NCBI RefSeq assembly: GCF_000176175.1
Contig: NZ_ACZP01000021.1
Span: forward strand, 1-64,000
DNA from: Vibrio furnissii CIP 102972
GTDB lineage: Bacteria; Pseudomonadota; Gammaproteobacteria; Enterobacterales; Vibrionaceae
Length of the DNA stretch: 64,000 nt
Direction: 5' to 3'
Part shown: positions 10,101-19,594 of the stretch, in pieces
Numbering within the stretch: the stretch's first letter is position 1
How the letters are laid out: each line of letters starts with the position of its first letter
Position numbers and translations under genes: made by a program
Notes under the pieces: model-generated
Told to the model about the DNA's origin: nothing
Seen by the model: only the letters and a program-made list of their open reading frames with translations
The model's database searches: none

Positions 10101-11050
10101 CGAATTTCACCGCCGCTACCGGTTGAAGCACCCGGCCAAGGCGAAATTGCCGTTGGGTGGTTGTGCGTTTCCACTTTCATCAGAATGTGGGCATCTTCGT
10201 GGTGGTAAGTGTATTGACGTGAGTCCGGATCCGGGAAGAAACGGCCGACTTTCGAACCGGTCATGACCGCTGCGTTGTCTTTGTAGGCAGACAGCACGTG
10301 ATCCGGCGTGGTTTCAAAGGTGCTCTTGATCATTTTGAACAGCGATTTGTCCTGATCAACACCGTCGATCGTCCAATCCGCATTGAAAATTTTGTGACGG
10401 CAGTGCTCAGAGTTCGCCTGAGCAAACATCATCAGCTCGATGTCATTGGGGTTGCGACCCAGCTTGATGAAACTCTCCACCAAGTAATCAATTTCATCTT
10501 CCGCCAGCGCAAGGCCAAGGGAAACGTTTGCTTCTTCTAGCGCAGCTCGGCCACCGGCCAGGATATCAACTTGCGTCAGCGGCGCTGGCTCAGCCACGCT
10601 AAACAGCGCTTGTGCCGCATCAAGTTCCGCAAACACCACTTCCATCATGCGATCGTGCAACAGAGCTTTCAGTGTCGTCACTTGCGCGTCCGTCAGCGCA
10701 GTTTCGCTCTCGACGTAGTACGCCGTGCCGCGTTCCAGACGTTTGATCGACGCCAGACCACAGTTGTGCGCAATATCAGTCGCTTTGGATGACCAAGGGG
10801 AAATGGTGCCCGGACGAGGCGTGACCAGCAGGAGGAATCCCTGAGGTTCATGTTCTTGAATGGTTGGACCGTAAGTCAGCAGCTTCTCTAACTTTTCCAG
10901 TTCCTGGCTGTCCAAGTCTGCTTTGAGATCTGCAAAGTGCATGAACTCAGCATAGATGCCAGTTACAGGCAGGTGTTGTTCACGACAAGTTTCAAGTAGT
11001 TTGTTTACACGAAACTCGGAAAGAGCTGGGGAGCCACGCAAAATTCTCAT
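7127..11050 (-). CDS. purL: Phosphoribosylformylglycinamidine synthase (FGAM synthase, large single-chain form)
   Basis: The 1307-residue enzyme catalyses step four of de novo purine synthesis, converting FGAR, glutamine and ATP to FGAM. An N-terminal PurS-like region begins [19 protein letters not shown]. The paired ATP-binding AIRS-like halves contain [32 protein letters not shown]. The C-terminal class I glutamine amidotransferase carries the nucleophile in GVCNGCQML and the HGEGR and MPHPERV motifs. Length is close to E. coli PurL (1295). It is transcribed alone and leftward. A 14/16 PurR box lies about 155 bases upstream, so repression by PurR with purines is likely. mltF is divergent, as in E. 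coli. Confidence 0.98.
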   Translation of the reverse strand: MRILRGSPALSEFRVNKLLETCREQHLPVTGIYAEFMHFADLKADLDSQELEKLEKLLTYGPTIQEHEPQGFLLLVTPRPGTISPWSSKATDIAHNCGLASIKRLERGTAYYVESETALTDAQVTTLKALLHDRMMEVVFAELDAAQALFSVAEPAPLTQVDILAGGRAALEEANVSLGLALAEDEIDYLVESFIKLGRNPNDIELMMFAQANSEHCRHKIFNADWTIDGVDQDKSLFKMIKSTFETTPDHVLSAYKDNAAVMTGSKVGRFFPDPDSRQYTYHHEDAHILMKVETHNHPTAISPWPGASTGSGGEIRDEGATGIGGKPKAGLVGFTVSNLRIPDFVQPWESDFGKPSRIVSALDIMLEGPLGGAAFNNEFGRPNLLGYFRTYEEKVTSHAGEEIRGYHKPIMIAGGMGNIRDEHVQKKEIPVGAKLIVLGGPAMNIGLGGGAASSMASGQSAEDLDFASVQRENPEMERRCQEVIDRCWQMGDDNPIAFIHDVGAGGISNALPELVNDGDRGGIFQLRDVPNDEPGMSPLEIWCNESQERYVLAVAPEHMAEFDAICQRERAPYAVVGVATEERHLTLEDSHFDNTPIDMPMDILLGKPPKMHREATTLKVTSPAIDRSGIELNDAVDRVLRLPAVAEKTFLITIGDRTVTGLVARDQMVGPWQVPVANCAVTAASYDTYHGEAMSMGERTPVALLDFGASARLAVGESLTNIAATDIGDIKHIKLSANWMSPAGHPGEDAGLYEAVKAVGEELCPALGLTIPVGKDSMSMKTKWHENGENKEVTSPLSLVITAFARVEDVRKTITPQLRTPATMEGLGETSLVLVDLGNGQNRLGATALAQVYKQLGDKPADVDNAEQLKGFFDAMQTLVRNDKLLAYHDKGDGGLFVTLAEMTFAGHCGVKVNIETLGDDALAALFNEELGAVIQVKNDELNAVLATLAAHGLAACSHVIGDVDASDDFVVTSGEQVLLQRSRTELRTLWAETTHKMQAMRDNPACADQEFAAKKDNSDPGLNVSLSFDVNEDVAAPYIAAPMVNTGAKPKMAILREQGVNSHVEMAAAFDRAGFDAVDIHMSDILTGQAVLDAYQGLVACGGFSYGDVLGAGEGWAKSVLFNVQAREQFEQFFNRQDTFSLGVCNGCQMLSNLKDLIPGADLWPRFVRNESERFEARFSLVEVQKSDSVFFDGMAGSRMPIAVSHGEGRVEVRDEAHLNAIEQSGTVAVRFVDNFGQPTQQYPNNPNGSPNAITGLTTQDGRVTIMMPHPERVFRTVANSWHPDHWGENGAWMRMFQNARKNLG

Positions 11051-11204
11051 GTGCTTAGGTCTCTATATACAAGTGATTAAGATGTAATTGGAATAAATTC
11101 ATATAAATAACAGCAATTTATATGGTCATTTGCGAACTTATACCGATTTCACCTCTCCATTGCGTGCGCATTATAGATGATTTTTTTTTGTGACGTAACA
11201 CTAA

Positions 11205-11220
11205 AAGCAACCGTTTGCGT
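11205..11220. promoter_or_regulatory. PurR operator upstream of purL
   Basis: AAGCAACCGTTTGCGT matches the consensus ACGCAAACGTTTGCGT at 14 of 16 positions. It lies in the divergent purL-mltF intergenic region. purL is the expected target. Confidence 0.75.
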
Positions 11221-11357
11221 CATTTTTTTCGTTAAATTTGAATTACAACTCATTTGCTCAAAGATTCAACAACACGCCTCACATGCAGCCGCAAAACTTT
11301 GCCAAGTGTGTGGGGTTTGATATAAAGACACTACTTGATGTAAGAGATCCCGAATTA

Positions 11358-12917
11358 ATGACCAAGCTTTCTTTCGCTGCTGCGAGTCGCGCCCTCTTTT
11401 TGGCTGCGCTGGCTCTACTGCTTGCTGGGTGCCAAATCGACTCTGAGCCGAAAAGTGAACTCGAGCAAATCCGCGCGCGCGGTGTCTTGCGTGTCGGCAC
11501 CCTCAACAACCAACTCTCCTATTACATCGGTCCAGACGGCCCCTCGGGTCTGGACTACGAACTGGCGCGTGAATTTGCCCGTGAGCTGGGCGTCAAACTC
11601 GAAATGAAGCCGGCTTACCGATTGTCGAGCCTGTTTCCCGCGCTGAAAAATGGCGAAATCGACATCATTGCCGCCGGTTTAAGCCAATCCGAACAGCGAT
11701 TGAAAGATTACCGAGCGGGTCCGGCTTACTACTACGTGTCACAGCAAGTGGTGTACAAAAAAGGCCAATGGCGCCCACGCAATATCGAACAACTGATCGC
11801 CAAACAGGATGAACTGTATTTGGAAAGCGGCGACGCGCCGATTTTCAGTGTGGTCAACGATTCCCATTTTGAAAACACCCTCGACTCGTTGAAAAGCACG
11901 TATCCGGAATTCCGCTATTACGTTGATAACAATGCTGATGTCAACGACCTACTCAAGTTGGTTTCTCAAGGCGAACTCAAATTCACCATGGCCGATTCAG
12001 TGGAAATTTCCCTGTCACAACGCATCTATCCCGACATCGCCACCGCATTTGAGATGACCGAAGATCAGCCAATCTCGTGGTTTATGCGCCGCTCTGATGA
12101 TGAAAGCCTGTATGCGATGATGATTGAATTTTTCGGCAATCTGAAACAGTCCGGCAGCCTCGCGTCTCTGGAAGAGAAATACATTGGTCATATCGGCACC
12201 TTTGATTATGTCGACACACGCGCCTTTATTCGCGCGCTCGATTCCCGTTTGCCAAAATGGATGCCTCTATTCCAAAAATATTCGGAAGAGTTTGACTGGC
12301 GCCTGATTGCGGCCTTGGCGTATCAAGAATCGCACTGGAATCCGAATGCCAAATCACCCACTGGGGTGCGCGGCATGATGATGCTGACGCTTCCTACCGC
12401 GCGCAGCGTGGATGTCACCAACCGCCTGAATCCAGAGCAATCGGTGCGTGGCGGGGTGGAATATCTGCGCCGCATGATGGAACGCATTCCTGATTCGATT
12501 CCCGATCACGAGAAAATCTGGTTTGCGCTGGCATCGTACAACGTCGGCTACGGCCATATGATGGATGCCCGCCGCCTGACCAAACTGCAAGGCGGTTCGC
12601 CGGATGCGTGGGCGGACGTGAAAGATCGTCTGCCGCAGTTGCGTCAGAAAAAATACTTCACGCAAACGCGCTACGGCTACGCGCGAGGTGATGAAGCGCT
12701 GTCGTACGTGGAAAACATTCGTCGTTACTATCAGAGCATCATCGGCCACATGGAACAAAAACAGGTGACCAGTGTGGATTCAGGCACCGATGATCTACTG
12801 GTGATCACGCCAGAAGAGGAGATCATCGACGACAATAGCGATCTTGATGAGTCACTGGCGTCGAGCGAAGAAACCGTGTCCTCGGCCAGTTCAGCGCAAA
12901 ATGTGAGCAATAAATAA
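11358..12917 (+). CDS. mltF: Membrane-bound lytic murein transglycosylase F
   Basis: This 519-residue outer-membrane lipoprotein cleaves peptidoglycan glycan strands to 1,6-anhydro-MurNAc products. The signal peptide ends in the lipobox-like LLAGC. A periplasmic SBP_bac_3-like module (about residues 40-270) begins IRARGVLRVGTLNNQ. The SLT (lysozyme-like) domain follows, with catalytic Glu324 in AYQESHWNP, then SPTGVRGMMMLT and ASYNVGYGHM. I chose the ATG at 11358 because it gives a normal signal peptide and matches E. coli MltF (518); the longer TTG form adds 40 residues ahead of the signal. The tail after about residue 465 is acidic and Ser-rich. Confidence 0.95.
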   Translation: MTKLSFAAASRALFLAALALLLAGCQIDSEPKSELEQIRARGVLRVGTLNNQLSYYIGPDGPSGLDYELAREFARELGVKLEMKPAYRLSSLFPALKNGEIDIIAAGLSQSEQRLKDYRAGPAYYYVSQQVVYKKGQWRPRNIEQLIAKQDELYLESGDAPIFSVVNDSHFENTLDSLKSTYPEFRYYVDNNADVNDLLKLVSQGELKFTMADSVEISLSQRIYPDIATAFEMTEDQPISWFMRRSDDESLYAMMIEFFGNLKQSGSLASLEEKYIGHIGTFDYVDTRAFIRALDSRLPKWMPLFQKYSEEFDWRLIAALAYQESHWNPNAKSPTGVRGMMMLTLPTARSVDVTNRLNPEQSVRGGVEYLRRMMERIPDSIPDHEKIWFALASYNVGYGHMMDARRLTKLQGGSPDAWADVKDRLPQLRQKKYFTQTRYGYARGDEALSYVENIRRYYQSIIGHMEQKQVTSVDSGTDDLLVITPEEEIIDDNSDLDESLASSEETVSSASSAQNVSNK

Positions 12918-13216
12918 CCACTTGATTTTCAGTTGGGAAACCCAAAGATAGATGTGTGAACTTGATCGCTTGCGTGATTTCTCAAAGCAGTGACAATCAA
13001 GTGCAATCAAAACACGATAAGCTGTTATTTTTTTGGGTTCCCTGCTGAAGAACATCCTCACGCACGATGATGCGCTGGGATGACAGACCCAACAGAACGG
13101 ACGTATTCAACCCACTGGACAGACGACATCTGGTCGCTGACCGCAAAGGAGAAGGCGGCCCTCTGTTCGGTCCGGAAAGGGGTTCTTCTTTGTCGTCCGT
13201 TGTAGGAGGGTGTTTT
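12918..13216 (+). promoter_or_regulatory. Putative structured leader ahead of the 43-residue basic protein
   Basis: About 300 bases between mltF and a tiny gene. Just before the ribosome binding site (AGGAGGG, 13204-13210) two overlapping segments can pair with different upstream partners. TGTCGTC (13191-13197) pairs with GACGACA (13122-13128). CGTCCGT (13194-13200) pairs with ACGGACG (13097-13103). They share bases, so only one helix can form at a time. GACCG (13139-13143) can pair with CGGTC (13168-13172). This layout resembles an attenuator, protein-binding leader or riboswitch, but I recognise no known class. A T-run at 13024-13032 may end mltF transcription. Confidence 0.35.
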
Positions 13217-13348
13217 ATGCTGAAACGTAAACGGCACTCAAAACTCCTAAGTAAAGCCGTCTCAGCCAACCGTCGCCGCCGTATGCTCGCCAATACCAAG
13301 AAAAAAGTGCTGGCTCGCCATCGTGCGTTCGTACAGTTATCGGACTGA
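13217..13348 (+). CDS. Small highly basic protein (43 residues), function unknown
   Basis: An ATG with a very strong ribosome binding site (AGGAGGG, 6 bases upstream) opens a 43-codon frame: it begins MLKRKRHSKLLSKAVSANRR and ends ARHRAFVQLSD. About 16 of 43 residues are Lys or Arg, with a run of four arginines, as in small RNA-binding or ribosome-associated proteins. I do not recognise the family. The same frame is open upstream to an ATG at 13067, but that form lacks a ribosome binding site and its extra 50 residues look like translated leader. A 9-bp hairpin (13361-13389) lies just downstream. Confidence 0.6.
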   Translation: MLKRKRHSKLLSKAVSANRRRRMLANTKKKVLARHRAFVQLSD

Positions 13349-13360
13349 AACATTCACGCG

Positions 13361-13389
13361 GCAAACATCTACCTCATGGGGATGTTTGC
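13361..13389 (+). terminator. Hairpin downstream of the small basic gene
   Basis: GCAAACATC and GATGTTTGC form a perfect 9-bp stem with an 11-base loop, 12 bases after the stop codon. No clear T-run follows, so this may be a weak terminator or a 3' stabilising hairpin. Confidence 0.4.
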
Positions 13390-13531
13390 TCATCGTTGCC
13401 ATTCCTCGTTACCTTATTTCCTCGTTGATCCATTTACTCGTGACCCATGACGCGTTGACCGAGCGTTGGTTTCGCTGCCCGCTCACCTTTCACGCCGCAT
13501 CGTCACGCAGCACGGGGTCGATCTCGATGGG

Positions 13532-14101
13532 TTACTGCGCGTCGTCTTGATTCTGAGCAGAACCGGGGTGACACGAATCATCTTGAGCCGCCCGTAATTT
13601 CTCGGCCTCTTTTCGCGCTTTGATCTCTTTGCGGCGTCGTTGGAAAAATGCCTGTAACTGCTGGCGACACTCGTCTTCCAGCAAGCCTTTCTCCACCGTG
13701 GCGTAGTGATAAGCCGCTTGGCTGCTAAACAGGTCGAGCACCGTACCGGCCGCGCCCGCTTTGAGATCTGGCGCGCCATACACAATCCGTTTCACGCGGC
13801 TGTGCAGCAACGCCCCTGCGCACATCGGGCATGGCTCTAAGGTCACGTACAGCGTGGTCTCTAGCAGGCGATAGTTGTGCAGCGCTTCGCCTGCTTGACG
13901 CAAGACCTGAATTTCAGCATGCGCGGTGGCATCGCAAGCGCCAATCGAACGGTTCCACCCTTCGGCAATGATGTGACCATCTTTCACCAGCACCGCACCG
14001 ACGGGCACTTCCCCTTCCGCTTCAGCTTGCTCGGCCAGCGCCATCGCGCGGCGCATGAATTGTTCATCTTCGGGAGAAAATGGGGCGCGTGTGTCTGTCA
14101 T
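13532..14101 (-). CDS. tadA: tRNA-specific adenosine deaminase TadA
   Basis: This 189-residue enzyme deaminates A34 to inosine in the anticodon wobble position of tRNA-Arg(ACG). Zinc ligands and the proton shuttle are visible: His61 and Glu63 in HAEIQ, and Cys91 and Cys94 in PCPMC. The C-terminus beyond the deaminase fold is charged and longer (RRRKEIKARKEAEKLRAAQ) than in E. coli TadA (about 167), as is usual in vibrios. I prefer the ATG at 14101, which has a GAGG site, to the TTG at 14116. It lies near mltF and purL, as in E. coli. Confidence 0.95.
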   Translation of the reverse strand: MTDTRAPFSPEDEQFMRRAMALAEQAEAEGEVPVGAVLVKDGHIIAEGWNRSIGACDATAHAEIQVLRQAGEALHNYRLLETTLYVTLEPCPMCAGALLHSRVKRIVYGAPDLKAGAAGTVLDLFSSQAAYHYATVEKGLLEDECRQQLQAFFQRRRKEIKARKEAEKLRAAQDDSCHPGSAQNQDDAQ

Positions 14102-14128
14102 GGAAACCTCATTCAATTGGGGGCGGCA

Positions 14129-15016
14129 TTATAACGGCATCGACGGCGCAGATAAATGCTGGGCCAGATAATCCACCAGCAGGCGCACTTTGGGCGACAA
14201 GTGGCGGTTTTGCGGATAGAGCGCCCACACCCCTTCCCGCTCATCGCGATAGGCGGGCAACACTTCGACCAAACGGCCGCTGGCCAAATGCGCTTCCACG
14301 TAATAATCCGGCAATTGCACCAATCCCATGTCTTTGAGCGCCGCATCAAGTAGCACCACGCCACTGGCGCAATGCACACGGCCGCGCACGCGAATGGCAC
14401 GCGACTGCTGATTCTCTTTAAACCGCCAGTGATCGTGAGTGCCCACCAAACAGCTGTGTTGCGTCAATTCAGACAAAGTATGAGGCGTGCCGTATTGCGC
14501 CAGATAGTGCGGCGTGGCACACACGTACAGGTTGCGATTGCTCAAGCGGCGCGCGATGAAGCTGGAATCACCCAACTGCCCCAAGCGCACGGCCACATCC
14601 ACGCCTTGCTCAATCAAATCGAGTTTTTGGTTGGTGAGCACAAACTCCAATTCCAATTGAGGATGCTGCAATAGAAAGTCATGCAGTAGCGGCGCGATTT
14701 TCTGCTCGCCATACGTCACCGGCGCGGTCACTTTGAGTTTGCCTTTGGGCGTTTGTTGCATCTGCGTGACTGTCAGTTCGGCCTGTTCCAACCCTTCGAG
14801 CAACGCGCGACATTGTTGGTAATACACCTGCCCCGCTTCCGTCAACGACACTTTGCGCGTGGTGCGCAGCAGTAATTTTACCCCCAAACGCTCTTCCAGC
14901 AGTGCGATGCGGCGGCTGACATTTGCCACCGACGTCGCCAAGCGCTGCGCTGCGCGCGTAAAGCTACCCGTTTCGGCAACGGCCACAAACTCGCTTACCC
15001 CTTCCCAACTTGCCAT
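14129..15016 (-). CDS. LysR family transcriptional regulator (divergent from frmA)
   Basis: A 295-residue LysR-type regulator. The N-terminal winged helix-turn-helix is clear (EFVAVAETGSFTRAAQRLATSVANVSRRIALLEERLGVKLLLRTTRK, residues 9-54). The C-terminal periplasmic-binding-like effector domain spans about residues 90-290. It belongs to the broad group whose effector domain starts GKLKVTAPVTYG. It is transcribed divergently from frmA with a 163-bp shared intergenic region, so it is probably the activator or repressor of the formaldehyde detoxification genes. The effector is unknown. Confidence 0.85.
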   Translation of the reverse strand: MASWEGVSEFVAVAETGSFTRAAQRLATSVANVSRRIALLEERLGVKLLLRTTRKVSLTEAGQVYYQQCRALLEGLEQAELTVTQMQQTPKGKLKVTAPVTYGEQKIAPLLHDFLLQHPQLELEFVLTNQKLDLIEQGVDVAVRLGQLGDSSFIARRLSNRNLYVCATPHYLAQYGTPHTLSELTQHSCLVGTHDHWRFKENQQSRAIRVRGRVHCASGVVLLDAALKDMGLVQLPDYYVEAHLASGRLVEVLPAYRDEREGVWALYPQNRHLSPKVRLLVDYLAQHLSAPSMPL

Positions 15017-15119
15017 ATCGCCTCATTCACTGCGTTATTATTACAATATCGTAAAAGTTATTCTCATTTTGACTCAATTATCACGCAGAGTAAAAGGACT
15101 ATACTGAAACTCTTGGTAG

Positions 15120-16310
<1,191 letters not shown>

Positions 16311-16345
16311 TCGCTCACCCCATTAATGCGGGGCAAACCACATCA

Positions 16346-16380
16346 CGTTGACGCAGTTGCCTTACGCGGCAGCGTCAACG
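16346..16380 (+). other. Stem-loop between frmA and frmB
   Basis: CGTTGACGC (16346-16354) and GCGTCAACG (16372-16380) form a perfect 9-bp stem, with an inner GCC/GGC pairing in the 17-base loop. No T-run follows. It may set the relative levels of the two cistrons by partial termination, processing or mRNA protection. Confidence 0.5.
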
Positions 16381-16417
16381 GTTTGAGTGACCGTTTGTCC
16401 CCCATCAAGGAGTCTTC

Positions 16418-17263
16418 ATGAGTTTAACCCACCTGACGCAGGCAAAAGTCTTTGATGGCTGGCACAAGCAGTACCAGCATTCGTCGGACGTGCTGAACTG
16501 TGACATGCGGTTTGCGATTTATCTGCCACCGCAAGCCTCCGCCAGCGCCCCAGTGCCCGTGCTGTACTGGTTATCGGGACTGACCTGCACCGATGAAAAC
16601 TTTATGCAGAAAGCGGCCGCGTTTCAAAAAGCGGCAGAGCTTGGCATCGCGATCGTCGCACCGGATACCAGCCCGCGTGGCGACCATGTACCGGATGATG
16701 CGCAGGGCGCGTACGACTTTGGCTTGGGCGCAGGCTTTTACCTCAACGCGACGCAGGAGCCGTGGTCGGCCAACTACCAAATGTATAGCTACATCGTAGA
16801 TGAGTTGCCGCAATTAATTGAAGCGCACTTTCCAGTCAATCAACGTAAAGCGATTGCTGGTCACAGCATGGGCGGCCATGGCGCGCTGACCATTGGCGCG
16901 AAAAACCAGAACCACTACACCTCGATCTCAGCGTTCAGCCCTATCTGTCACCCGATGGCAGTGCCATGGGGCCAGAAAGCATTTCGTCATTATCTCGGCG
17001 ACGACAAATCAGCGTGGGCGCAGTACGACGCGGTCGAACTGTTTCAGTCGCATGCTGTACGCACGCCGATTTTGATTGATCAGGGCGAAGCGGATAGCTT
17101 CCTGCACGAGCAGCTCCAACCGGAAACCTTGGCCCAAGTCGCCAAGGAGAAAGGCCTTGATCTCACCCTGCGCATGCAGCCCGGTTACGATCATAGCTAC
17201 TTCTTCATTCAGAGCTTTATCGGCGAACATTTGGCATTTCACGCGCAATACCTCAAGGCGTAA
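16418..17263 (+). CDS. frmB: S-formylglutathione hydrolase
   Basis: This 281-residue serine hydrolase of the esterase D family converts S-formylglutathione to formate and glutathione. The nucleophile elbow GHSMGGHGAL places Ser150. The aspartate lies in LIDQGEADSFL and the histidine in the GYDHSYFFIQSF motif. Family hallmarks such as the N-terminal LYWLSGLTCTDENFMQKA are present, and the length matches E. coli FrmB (277). It is the second gene after frmA and ends at a strong terminator. Confidence 0.96.
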   Translation: MSLTHLTQAKVFDGWHKQYQHSSDVLNCDMRFAIYLPPQASASAPVPVLYWLSGLTCTDENFMQKAAAFQKAAELGIAIVAPDTSPRGDHVPDDAQGAYDFGLGAGFYLNATQEPWSANYQMYSYIVDELPQLIEAHFPVNQRKAIAGHSMGGHGALTIGAKNQNHYTSISAFSPICHPMAVPWGQKAFRHYLGDDKSAWAQYDAVELFQSHAVRTPILIDQGEADSFLHEQLQPETLAQVAKEKGLDLTLRMQPGYDHSYFFIQSFIGEHLAFHAQYLKA

Positions 17264-17282
17264 ATCGCCGGCATTCAACGTC

Positions 17283-17310
17283 AAAAAGCCCGCAATTGCG
17301 GGCTTTTTTT
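17283..17310. terminator. Bidirectional terminator between frmB and abgT
   Basis: AAAAAGCCCGCAATTGCGGGCTTTTTTT: a perfect GC-rich stem flanked by A-run and T-run, so it can work for both convergent genes. Confidence 0.92.
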
Positions 17311-17324
17311 GTACCGATGATGGA

Positions 17325-18884
17325 TTAAAGCGTGTACGTGTACGGCGCTTGGATGCCCATAGGAATCCCCATCGCCCAATACGCCAATAGGAACAGCGTC
17401 CAACCAATCAACATCGCGATCGAGAATGGCATCATCAAAGAGGCTAATGTGCCGATCCCGGTCGACTTCACGTAGCGTTGGCAGTACACCACCACCAGCG
17501 GGAAGAACACCATCAACGGAGAAATGATGTTCGACACGGAGTCACCCACGCGGTACGCCGCTTGAGACAACTCAGGAGAAATTCCCACCGCCATCAGCAT
17601 TGGCACCAAAATAGGCCCAATCAGCGCCCACTTCGCCGACGCTGACCCGACCAATAGGTTCACCATCGCAGTCAGTAAAATCATGCCGACAATGGTCGCT
17701 TCACCCGGAAGATTCAGAGTTTTCAGCCCTTCAGCACCGTACAGCGCCAGCATTGTACCAATGTTGGATTGACCAAAAGCAGACAGGAACTGCGCGCAGA
17801 AAAACGACATCACAATGTACGCGCCCATGGTCGACATGGTGCCCGACATCGCCTTGATCACATCATTGCTGTTTTTAAACGTGCCGGACACACGGCCATA
17901 GACGATGCCAGGAATGATAAACAGAATGAAAATCAGCGGCACGATCGACTTCATGATTGGTGCTGAAAACGCCGTAATTTCACCGTCTGGAGAGCGCAGC
18001 GCTGAGTTTTCTGGCCACAAGGCCGCGACCAAAAGTGCAATACCCAGCAACATCGCGCTGCCTGCGTAACGAAAAGCTTTTGATTCGATGGCGCTAAACG
18101 AGCCTAAATCTGGCGCGTCTTCGGCATCCTCATCCACGGGCATGCGTTTCAGGCGCGGTTCAATCACGCGCTCAGTCACATACCAGCCAATGGCCACGAT
18201 GATGATCGACGACAGACCCGTGAAGAAGATGTTCGCCAGCGGGTTCACTTGATACGTCGCGTCCAGTACCTGCGCTGACGTTTGAGTAAAGCCTGCGAGC
18301 AGCGGGTCGATCCCCGACGGAATAAAGTTGGCAGAAAAACCACCCGAGACACCGGCAAATGCCGCCGCAATGCCCGCCAAAGGATGACGTCCGGCAGCGT
18401 GGAAGATGATACCGCCCAATGGAATCACCAACACATACCCCGCATCAGCGGCGGTATGCGACACGATGGCCACCAAGATCAGCATCGGCGTCAGCAGTTT
18501 CGCCGGCGTGTAGTTGAGCATTTTCTTCAGGCCCGTGGTAATAAAGCCTGAGGAATCCGCAACGCCAACTCCAAGCATGGCGACCAGAACAATGCCAAGC
18601 GGAGCAAAACTGGTAAAGGTGCTCACCATGTTGGCGAGAAAATGAGCCAGTGATTGCCCGGTCAACAAGTTGTTGATCTCAAGGACTTCACCCGTGCGTG
18701 GGTTCACCAGATCAAAACTGACATTCGACAGCAGTGCAGAGGCAACCCAAACGATCACCAACGCCCAGAAAAACAGAATCGCCGGGTCTGGGATTTTATT
18801 GCCGGCACGTTCGATAAAATTAAGAAAACCATCCATGCGACTCGAATTCGCCGGTGGTGTAGAGTTTACGGCTTGGTTACTCAT
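17325..18884 (-). CDS. abgT: AbgT family transporter
   Basis: A 519-residue inner-membrane protein with multiple hydrophobic segments. It matches the AbgT family (p-aminobenzoyl-glutamate uptake in E. coli; sulfonamide or antimetabolite efflux in other members). Recognisable blocks include the start NFIERAGNKIPDPAILFFWAL, the SHTAADAGYVLVIPLGG hairpin and the SANFIPSGIDPLLAGFTQ region that coordinates sodium. The start ATG has an AGGAG site. It is a single gene with its promoter in the roughly 290 bases upstream. Whether it takes up aminobenzoyl-glutamate or exports drugs cannot be told from sequence. Confidence 0.9.
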   Translation of the reverse strand: MSNQAVNSTPPANSSRMDGFLNFIERAGNKIPDPAILFFWALVIVWVASALLSNVSFDLVNPRTGEVLEINNLLTGQSLAHFLANMVSTFTSFAPLGIVLVAMLGVGVADSSGFITTGLKKMLNYTPAKLLTPMLILVAIVSHTAADAGYVLVIPLGGIIFHAAGRHPLAGIAAAFAGVSGGFSANFIPSGIDPLLAGFTQTSAQVLDATYQVNPLANIFFTGLSSIIIVAIGWYVTERVIEPRLKRMPVDEDAEDAPDLGSFSAIESKAFRYAGSAMLLGIALLVAALWPENSALRSPDGEITAFSAPIMKSIVPLIFILFIIPGIVYGRVSGTFKNSNDVIKAMSGTMSTMGAYIVMSFFCAQFLSAFGQSNIGTMLALYGAEGLKTLNLPGEATIVGMILLTAMVNLLVGSASAKWALIGPILVPMLMAVGISPELSQAAYRVGDSVSNIISPLMVFFPLVVVYCQRYVKSTGIGTLASLMMPFSIAMLIGWTLFLLAYWAMGIPMGIQAPYTYTL

Positions 18885-19177
18885 CAGTAACTCCTGACAG
18901 ATGTTGTTGCTTACGGCCTTAGTAATAGATGTCGGCTTGGCCTGCCCACGTCACACGATTCGTGTGTGCATGCGATCCATTCACACGCGAACATATAACG
19001 CTACTAAGCATTCTATTAGACCGCCCTTCAACAAGCACAAAATTCCAAACCGATTGAAACATCTAGAGACACATTTTGTATATTAGCTATATTTTAGCAA
19101 CATAATTCACACAGCAGCTCAGCAAATGAGAAAACAAAATGCTAAAAAAGTGGCCAAAATCAATCTATCGAAAAGAG

Positions 19178-19594
19178 TTATTGATGGTATTGATTGTATC
19201 GTGATACGGCAGTTTGCAGCTCAATGCTTTGTGACTGGCCTTGTCGATCTAACCAAGACGCCGTGATGACAACCGTTTTTAACGAACCCGACACCGTCGC
19301 AGCCGGCACCTGCCAGCTCAGCGCGTATCCTGGGTGAGAGAAGTCCTCTCCGCTGACAATATCAGTGTCAAAATCAGCGTGCACCCATGACGGTGAAGCC
19401 GAAGAGGCACCGTGGGTACGAAACCATTCCAGTTGCTGCTCTGCAAGGTTAAGCGCCTGCACGCTGTGCAGCGCAAAATCAGCGCGCTGCTCAATATACG
19501 CTTGCAGTTTCACTAATCCCAATGCCCCCACGCCGATCAAGACAAACGCGATCATCACTTCAATCAAACTAAATCCCCGGTGTTTACTGCCCAT
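19178..19594 (-). CDS. pilV: Type IV pilus minor pilin PilV-like
   Basis: About 138 residues. The start MGSKHRGFSLIEVMIAFVLIGVGALGLVKLQ is a textbook type IV prepilin leader: basic residues, Gly before Phe+1 and Glu+5, then a hydrophobic helix; PilD cleaves after the glycine. I chose the ATG at 19594 because it gives a short leader; the longer frame adds 21 residues that duplicate the end of the previous gene. Its start overlaps the end of the PilX-like gene by 11 bases. It is the last of four leftward minor-pilin genes. Minor pilins form the tip complex that primes pilus assembly at the inner membrane. Confidence 0.82.
   Translation of the reverse strand: MGSKHRGFSLIEVMIAFVLIGVGALGLVKLQAYIEQRADFALHSVQALNLAEQQLEWFRTHGASSASPSWVHADFDTDIVSGEDFSHPGYALSWQVPAATVSGSLKTVVITASWLDRQGQSQSIELQTAVSRYNQYHQ

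Noticed and set aside
13067-13216. N-terminal extension of the small basic protein to an ATG at 13067
   Set aside because: No ribosome binding site at 13067, whereas the internal ATG at 13217 has a near-perfect one; the extension region looks like structured RNA.
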